9,606 bases of DNA from a bacterium (GTDB lineage: Bacteria > SM23-31 > JAUVVT01). Position numbers and translations under genes: made by a program. Every line of letters begins with the position of its first letter. Position 1 is the stretch's first letter. Below are positions 5,296 to 9,606 of the stretch, piece by piece. Where the stretch lies: positions 1 through 9,606 of the forward strand of contig JAUWXV010000142.1 of assembly GCA_030616165.1 (NCBI GenBank), in the 5' to 3' direction. Below the pieces are notes generated by a model. It was given only the letters and a program-made list of their open reading frames with translations, searched no databases and was not told the origin of the DNA.

Positions 5296-5367
5296 ATACA
5301 AACACCTTATCTTTTCTCATATAAGTTATAGTATATAAAATATATGTTCATTTTCTGAATAATTGTA

Positions 5368-7299
5368 TTAAATACTTACAGTTTTAACGACATATCTCTC
5401 GGTAATAAAATCAAAAATCAGTCGTGTGAAAACAACAGCAGTAAACATACTGCATATAATTCCGATAGATAAGGTAACAGCGAATCCTCTTATTGGTCCT
5501 GTTCCAAATTGATAAAGGACTATGGCAGTTAAAAATGTCGTCAAATTTGCATCGAAAATAGTAACAAATGCCCTTGAATAACCCGCATCTATTGCAGCTC
5601 TAACAGTCTTTCCGGTTCTGATTTCCTCTCTTATTCGTTCAAATATCAGAACGTTAGCATCTACCGCCATCCCGAACGTCAGGACTATACCGGCTAATCC
5701 TGGGAGGGTTAACGTTGCGTGGAAGCCCGCCAGTATAGCCATAATGAAAATAATATTTAGTAAAAGGGCTAAAACGGATAAGAATCCCGCAAAACGATAA
5801 TAAAAAATCATAAAAAACATAACAATAAGGAATCCCGCCACAGCTGAAAGGCTCCCCTTTCTTATCGAGTCTGCTCCTAAGGAAGGTCCTACAGTTCTTT
5901 CCTCGATAAAATCGACTGGGACAGGTAGAGCACCGGCACGCAGAACAATTGCAAGGTCTTTTCCTTCATTCATATCACTCATACCTTCAATGACAGATTC
6001 TCCATTAGGGATTTTCGACCGTACTACTGGAGCGGACATAACTTTTTCATCCATAACTATTGCTATTCTGTTTCCGATGTTTGCTCCCGTGACCCTCGAC
6101 CACACCCTCGCTCCTTCGCTGTTCATTGTCATAGTGACCTCTGGTTTGCCAGCAGTAGTTGGATTATATCCGCTACCTATTCTCACATCTGCATTAGTTA
6201 TCACCGAACCTGTTAACTCCGGTTCTTTCTTCACAAAGTAAAGATAATAGTAATTCATATTAGCCTCAAATACGGGCTCATTTGACCATAAAAATTCAGA
6301 ATCTATTGGTATAAGTCTTTGAATGTCTTCTGATGAGATTATTTTTTTAACAGCATTTAAATTATTTTCAGCAATCCCAATCTCTCCACGCAAATTCACA
6401 AGCATAGCTGAAAAAGGTCTTTCTTCTAAAATTTGCTTATCTATTAATAAAGACTCTGCGTAAGCACCTTCTATTGGGATATCACTTATCTCTTCATCGC
6501 CAAAAAGCTCAGCAAGACTGATAAGACTGTCTTCACGAACACTTTGAGCTTCTTCAACAATTTGTATGGTGTCCTCTTCTGATTTATTAATGATAGAATC
6601 AACGATAACCTGGTCTATCTTCTCTCTTCTGAATTTAAGATAATCATTTATTTTTCTTAATACACTGCTCGTAGTTTCATCATCTTTTAATAATTGAAAT
6701 TCTAAAAGGGCTGTTTTCCCAATCAATTCTTTTGCCCTTTCAATATCCTGAATACCGGGGAGTTCAACTATGATTCTCTTGTGACCAACTTTTTGTATAT
6801 TGGGTTCTGCTACTCCAAACTGGTCAATTCTATTGCGCAGTATCTCCAAGGTTTTGTCTATTCCGTCTTCTGCCTCTTTTTGAAGATATTCATTAATATT
6901 ATCGTAACCTCTCATATTTATTTCGTAATATCTAATTAAATTTATCTTTTCTTCTTCTATCAGTCTGTCAAGTATATCATAGAAATTTTCATTGGGATTT
7001 TCGGTTTCCTCTTCTTTCAATTTTTCAAAAAATATATTAAATCTTTCATCCTTGTTTTTTGCTAAAGTTTCAAAAAGTTTTACTAAGTCAACTTCTAACA
7101 CCAGATACATACCACCCTGAAGGTCAAGTCCTCTTTTTATAACCTTCCTCTGTGTATCTTTCAGTTTCCCCTGCAGTAAAAGTTCTTCTCTTTTTTCAAG
7201 ACTCATAGTTTCAAATCTTATTGTCGGGTATAGATAATATAATGAAAATATAATTGCTATTATTACAAGTGCCCACCTAAATTTATTATTCCTACGCAT
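5368..7299 (-). CDS. secD: Protein translocase subunit SecD
   Basis: An inner-membrane subunit that works with SecF to pull preproteins through SecYEG using the proton gradient. At 643 residues it is slightly longer than the 615 of E. coli. TM1 is at about 9-24. The large periplasmic domain begins with KRGLDLQGGMYLVLEVD (55-71) and includes LRNRIDQFGVAEPNIQ (154-169) and ELPGIQDIERAKELIG (179-194). A charged, acidic stretch (about 205-345) then precedes the head region with SGYNPTTAGKPEVTMTMN (376-393). After VGPSLGADSIRKG (470-482) come five more membrane segments, with the conserved FGMAVDANVLIFERIREE (542-559), whose D547 is the proton-relay aspartate, and the ATG/AFVTIFDANLTT region (577-588). 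The start is secure: AAGGAGG (7310-7316) lies ten bases upstream of the ATG. Two promoter-like sequences precede it, so secDF is probably transcribed from here rather than only from metG. Confidence 0.97.
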   Translation of the reverse strand: MRRNNKFRWALVIIAIIFSLYYLYPTIRFETMSLEKREELLLQGKLKDTQRKVIKRGLDLQGGMYLVLEVDLVKLFETLAKNKDERFNIFFEKLKEEETENPNENFYDILDRLIEEEKINLIRYYEINMRGYDNINEYLQKEAEDGIDKTLEILRNRIDQFGVAEPNIQKVGHKRIIVELPGIQDIERAKELIGKTALLEFQLLKDDETTSSVLRKINDYLKFRREKIDQVIVDSIINKSEEDTIQIVEEAQSVREDSLISLAELFGDEEISDIPIEGAYAESLLIDKQILEERPFSAMLVNLRGEIGIAENNLNAVKKIISSEDIQRLIPIDSEFLWSNEPVFEANMNYYYLYFVKKEPELTGSVITNADVRIGSGYNPTTAGKPEVTMTMNSEGARVWSRVTGANIGNRIAIVMDEKVMSAPVVRSKIPNGESVIEGMSDMNEGKDLAIVLRAGALPVPVDFIEERTVGPSLGADSIRKGSLSAVAGFLIVMFFMIFYYRFAGFLSVLALLLNIIFIMAILAGFHATLTLPGLAGIVLTFGMAVDANVLIFERIREEIRTGKTVRAAIDAGYSRAFVTIFDANLTTFLTAIVLYQFGTGPIRGFAVTLSIGIICSMFTAVVFTRLIFDFITERYVVKTVSI

Positions 7300-7354
7300 T
7301 ACAAAAAAACCTCCTTAACATATTACAATGCATAAAAAATTTTACATATATTAA

Positions 7355-7424
7355 AATTTAAATAAGAAATTCAATTAAGTCAAGTTCTTAAATTTTTTAG
7401 ATATTTTGAGATTTATAATGTCAA
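7355..7424 (-). promoter_or_regulatory. Two candidate sigma70-type promoters ahead of secD
   Basis: On the minus strand, TTGACA (7424 to 7419) is followed after 17 bases by TCTAAA (7401 to 7396). TTGACT (7383 to 7378) is followed after 17 bases by TAAATT (7360 to 7355). The -35 boxes match six and five of six consensus positions and each -10 matches four of six. The closer one ends 56 bases upstream of the secD start codon. Both lie in an AT-rich spacer, where partial -10 matches are common, so start-site evidence would be needed. If the organism uses a Bacteroidetes-type sigma factor the consensus would differ. Confidence 0.4.
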
Positions 7425-7436
7425 AAGTTTTTTTGC

Positions 7437-7462
7437 GCAATTTTTTTTACAAAAAAAGTTGC
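7437..7462 (-). other. A/T-rich hairpin just after metG
   Basis: GCAA (7437-7440) and TTGC (7459-7462) enclose a seven-base T/A stem (7442-7448 with 7451-7457) and a two-base turn, with one mismatch in minus-strand RNA. It begins four bases after the metG stop codon, where a transcript end would be expected. It has no U-tract after it and a weak stem, so it is at best an inefficient terminator. Confidence 0.3.
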
Positions 7463-7465
7463 AAA

Positions 7466-9499
7466 TTAAGAAATTTTACTTCCAGTATCAATTTCTCTGT
7501 CAGTTGTTAAAAGTGTAAGTTTATCGCCATAAGTAGCCGCTAAAAGCATTCCATTTGATGTTTCACCCATCAATTTAACAGGTTTAAGATTTGTTACAAT
7601 AATTATTCTTTTCCCTATCAATTCATCAGGCTCGTAATATTGAGCCACCCCTGCTACTATTTGTCTTTTTCCTTCACCGTCATCTACTTCAAATTTTAAG
7701 AGATTTTTTGCACCTTTAATTCTTTCGCAATTTGTAACGGTGGCAACCCTTATATCTATCTTTTTAAACTCTGAAATATCAACATAGTTCACTTCTTCTT
7801 TTTTGGATTTCAGTTGCATACTTATACTCCTTAATTTTTCTATTTCTGGTTCTATTTCAGAATCTTCTATTTTCTTGAATAAAATTTCAGGTTTGCCGAG
7901 TATATGACCTGGTGAGAGTTTATCTCTGATATTATCACCCCATTTTAGATTATTTAATTCTGCATCGATATTGAGAATTTTTCGTATCTTTTCTGAAGTA
8001 AACGGCATAAATGGATACATAAGCAGTGCGAGTGAGCCAACAACCTGAATACAAACATATATCGTTGTTTTACACCGCCCGACGTTATCTCTAATATTTT
8101 TCCAGGGCGCTTCATCATTGAAATATTTATTTCCTGTTCTCGCTACGTTAATAAGTTCCTTAACTCCGTTTCTTATCTGAAAATTTTCAATAAACTCCCC
8201 AATAACTTTGAAAGACTTTTGAGAGGTTTCAAGCATCGCTTTATCGCTTTCTGACAGGTTTTCAGGATGAGGTATTCTGTTATCAAAATATTTCTCAGCA
8301 AACGTAAGGGTTCTATTAATAAAATTCCCTACAATATCGGCAAGCACAAAATTATTTCTTGCCTGAAAATCTTTCCATGAAAAGTCTGTATCTTTTGTTT
8401 CTGGAGAAATGGATGCGAGACAATATCTTAACGGATCAGGCGGGAATTTTTCAAGATAATCGTCGAGCCATACTGCATAATTTTTGCTTGTTGAGAGCTT
8501 GTTTCCTTCAAGATTGAGAAATTCGTTTGCAGGAACATTTTCAGGAAGAATATATTCGGTGTATGCCATAAGCATTGCCGGAAAAAATATGGCATGAAAA
8601 ACAATATTATCCTTTCCGATGAAATGTATGAGTTTGGTATTTTTGTCCATCCAGTATTTTTTCCAGAGGTCGGGTTTGCCTATTTTTTGAGCCCATTCTT
8701 TTGTTGAAGATATATATCCAATTGGAGCGTCAAACCAAACATAAAGAACCTTTCCTTTCGCATTTTCGAGAGGAACTGGTACACCCCAATCAAGGTCTCT
8801 GGTAACTGCCCTGTCTTGGAGTCCCTCCTTAAACCATCCATTGCAAAAGTTTACAACATTTTCCTTCCATCCCTTTTTTGAATTTATCCAGTTTTCAAGT
8901 CTTTCCTGGAATTCACCCAATTTTAAAAACCAGTGTTTTGTTTTTCTGATTTCGGGTGTATTTCCACATAGTTTGCACTCTGGTTCGATAAGCATTGTCT
9001 GTTCTAACCATTTTCCACACGATTCGCATTGATCTCCCCTCGCTCCCGCTGTCTTGCAGTTTGGACATATTCCTTCAACATAACGGTCAGAAAGAAATCT
9101 TTTATCATAAACACAGTAAAATTGTCTTGTAGTCTTTTCTGTTAAATAATCTTTTTTATATAGCGTTAAAAAAAAGTCTTGAGAAGTTTCGTAATGTAAT
9201 TGATATGATGTTCTTGAAAAATTGTCAAAACTTATTCCAAACCTTTTAAAACTTTCTTTATGCAATTGATAATATTTGTCAACAATCTCTTTTGGAGTGA
9301 TACCTTCCATTTCCGCTGTGATGGTAATTGGAACCCCATGTTCATCTGTCCCGCAGATGTATAAAACATCCCTTTTCATCAGTCGCTGATATCGGACATA
9401 AATATCAGCGGGAAGATATGCCCCGGCGATATGGCCCAGATGGATTGGTCCATTTGCGTATGGTAGTGCGCTTGTTACGAGATATTTTTCTTCTTTCAT
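7466..9499 (-). CDS. metG: Methionyl-tRNA synthetase
   Basis: A cytoplasmic class I synthetase that charges tRNA-Met for initiation and elongation. The 677 residues are full length, like E. coli MetG. Visible are PYANGPIHLGHIAG with the HIGH motif as HLGH (20-23), GTDEHG (50-55), the connective-domain zinc knuckles C145-x2-C148 and C158-x2-C161, WFDAPIGYISSTKEW (255-269) and the KMSKS loop as KLSTS (334-338). An anticodon-binding helical domain lies at about 380-540 and a C-terminal EMAP/Trbp111-like tRNA-binding domain at about 575-677 (DIRVATVTNCERIKGAKNLLKFEVD). A further pair C175-x2-C178, together with C129-x2-D132, could form a second metal site that E. coli lacks. The ATG has no recognisable Shine-Dalgarno site. 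A terminator-like hairpin lies 21 bases upstream, and the ATG overlaps, as ATGA, the TGA closing an upstream open frame. Confidence 0.98.
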   Translation of the reverse strand: MKEEKYLVTSALPYANGPIHLGHIAGAYLPADIYVRYQRLMKRDVLYICGTDEHGVPITITAEMEGITPKEIVDKYYQLHKESFKRFGISFDNFSRTSYQLHYETSQDFFLTLYKKDYLTEKTTRQFYCVYDKRFLSDRYVEGICPNCKTAGARGDQCESCGKWLEQTMLIEPECKLCGNTPEIRKTKHWFLKLGEFQERLENWINSKKGWKENVVNFCNGWFKEGLQDRAVTRDLDWGVPVPLENAKGKVLYVWFDAPIGYISSTKEWAQKIGKPDLWKKYWMDKNTKLIHFIGKDNIVFHAIFFPAMLMAYTEYILPENVPANEFLNLEGNKLSTSKNYAVWLDDYLEKFPPDPLRYCLASISPETKDTDFSWKDFQARNNFVLADIVGNFINRTLTFAEKYFDNRIPHPENLSESDKAMLETSQKSFKVIGEFIENFQIRNGVKELINVARTGNKYFNDEAPWKNIRDNVGRCKTTIYVCIQVVGSLALLMYPFMPFTSEKIRKILNIDAELNNLKWGDNIRDKLSPGHILGKPEILFKKIEDSEIEPEIEKLRSISMQLKSKKEEVNYVDISEFKKIDIRVATVTNCERIKGAKNLLKFEVDDGEGKRQIVAGVAQYYEPDELIGKRIIIVTNLKPVKLMGETSNGMLLAATYGDKLTLLTTDREIDTGSKIS

Positions 9500-9606
9500 A
9501 ATATTTTTATATTGCTTTTTAAAACAAAAGCCGAACCTTCAAGCCCGGCTGTGGAAACATCCTTTAGGTTCTTATGGATTAAATCTAAAACTATTTCTCT
9601 CTTTTT
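9496..9606 (-). CDS. Possible tail of an upstream gene (doubtful), cut by window edge
   Basis: One minus-strand frame is open from the right edge for 36 codons (KKREIVLDLIHKNLKDV and so on to NIKIL). It ends in a TGA that overlaps the metG ATG as ATGA, a common operon junction. Against it, the frame runs through the terminator hairpin, which gives the AGLEGSAF segment. The other two frames stop earlier (TAG after REK, or TAA at 9574 to 9572 after NSFRFNP), and a stop just before the hairpin would be the normal arrangement. With so little sequence I cannot tell which frame, if any, is the true gene end, and I recognise no family. Confidence 0.2.
   Translation of the reverse strand, partial: KKREIVLDLIHKNLKDVSTAGLEGSAFVLKSNIKIL
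9514..9531 (-). other. A/U hairpin competing with the terminator upstream of metG
   Basis: In minus-strand RNA, GCUUUU and AAAAGC can form a six-base stem with a six-base loop. The 5' arm uses the last three bases of the terminator stem and its U-tract, so the two structures exclude each other in part. That is the geometry of an attenuator, but this stem is much weaker than the terminator and may have no function. Confidence 0.2.
9521..9550 (-). terminator. Intrinsic terminator upstream of metG
   Basis: Minus-strand RNA from 9550 to 9529 folds as AGCCGGGCU against GGUUCGGCU, a nine-base stem with three G-U pairs and a UGAA loop. It is followed at once by UUUUGUUUU-like sequence (9528 to 9521). 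This is a good rho-independent terminator for a minus-strand gene beyond the right edge. Its end is only 21 bases from the metG start codon and no promoter fits in between, so metG must rely on read-through, on a promoter overlapping the hairpin, or on regulated antitermination. Confidence 0.6.

Noticed and set aside
5128-5331. Plus-strand 67-codon frame over the secF start and the spacer
   Set aside because: It overlaps the secF 5' end and the GC palindrome and has no ribosome binding site or family resemblance.
5990-6241. Plus-strand frame opposite secD
   Set aside because: It is antisense to the conserved SecD head region and is not a separate gene.
8841-9032. Plus-strand frame opposite metG
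   Set aside because: It is antisense to the zinc-knuckle region of MetRS; cysteine and histidine content is an echo of the real gene.
268-9499. A dedicated zinc-homeostasis cluster (CDF pump, zinc-dependent QC, PLC and MetRS)
   Set aside because: Zinc enzymes are common, there is no metal sensor or importer in the window, and the genes fall into separate transcription units. The shared metal is probably coincidence.
1-9606. CRISPR array, tRNA or rRNA genes, insertion sequence with transposase, toxin-antitoxin pair
   Set aside because: I looked for regularly spaced repeats, cloverleaf-like segments with a TTCRA arm, transposase motifs and small gene pairs on both strands and saw none that hold up.

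Overview
This is a 9.6 kb, AT-rich window (by eye roughly one third G+C) from a bacterial chromosome. Every convincing gene lies on the minus strand, so the genetic order runs from the right edge to the left. The gene set is mostly housekeeping. A double-membrane, probably uncultured, bacterium of the Bacteroidetes/FCB neighbourhood fits best. The reasons are a glutaminyl cyclase of the Bacteroidetes type, separate secD and secF, a MetRS with a KLSTS signature loop and fused C-terminal tRNA-binding domain, and loose ribosome binding sites. This placement is inference; no rRNA or other phylogenetic marker was available.

Right block (minus strand, 9606 to about 4300): a strong terminator-like hairpin lies only 21 bases upstream of metG (methionyl-tRNA synthetase). 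After metG come a 166-base gap with promoter-like sequences, secD with an excellent Shine-Dalgarno site, a gap with a GC-rich palindrome, and secF, which begins with TTG. SecD and SecF form the accessory complex of the Sec translocon that uses the proton-motive force.

Centre (4313 to about 2180): a 293-base spacer holds a head-to-head pair of 25-base hairpin units (REPIN-like) and a short patch of different composition. Then come two exported zinc enzymes: a glutaminyl-peptide cyclotransferase (M28 fold) and a protein of the zinc-dependent phospholipase C / S1-P1 nuclease superfamily. Their position just behind secDF is suggestive, since both act on or outside the inner membrane, but co-transcription is not proven.

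Left block (2178 to 1): a 540-base stretch without a secure gene holds palindromes and one weak 37-codon frame. A DUF302 protein and a CDF-family metal (probably zinc) efflux pump follow as a likely two-gene unit. A palindrome-containing spacer and the first 15 codons of an unidentified gene run off the left edge.

I do not see an evident new defence, mobile or biosynthetic system. The best leads are non-coding: the REPIN-like element, the hairpin pair in front of metG that could act as an attenuator, the operator-like inverted repeats around the DUF302/CDF pair, and the 20-base perfect palindrome near the left edge.
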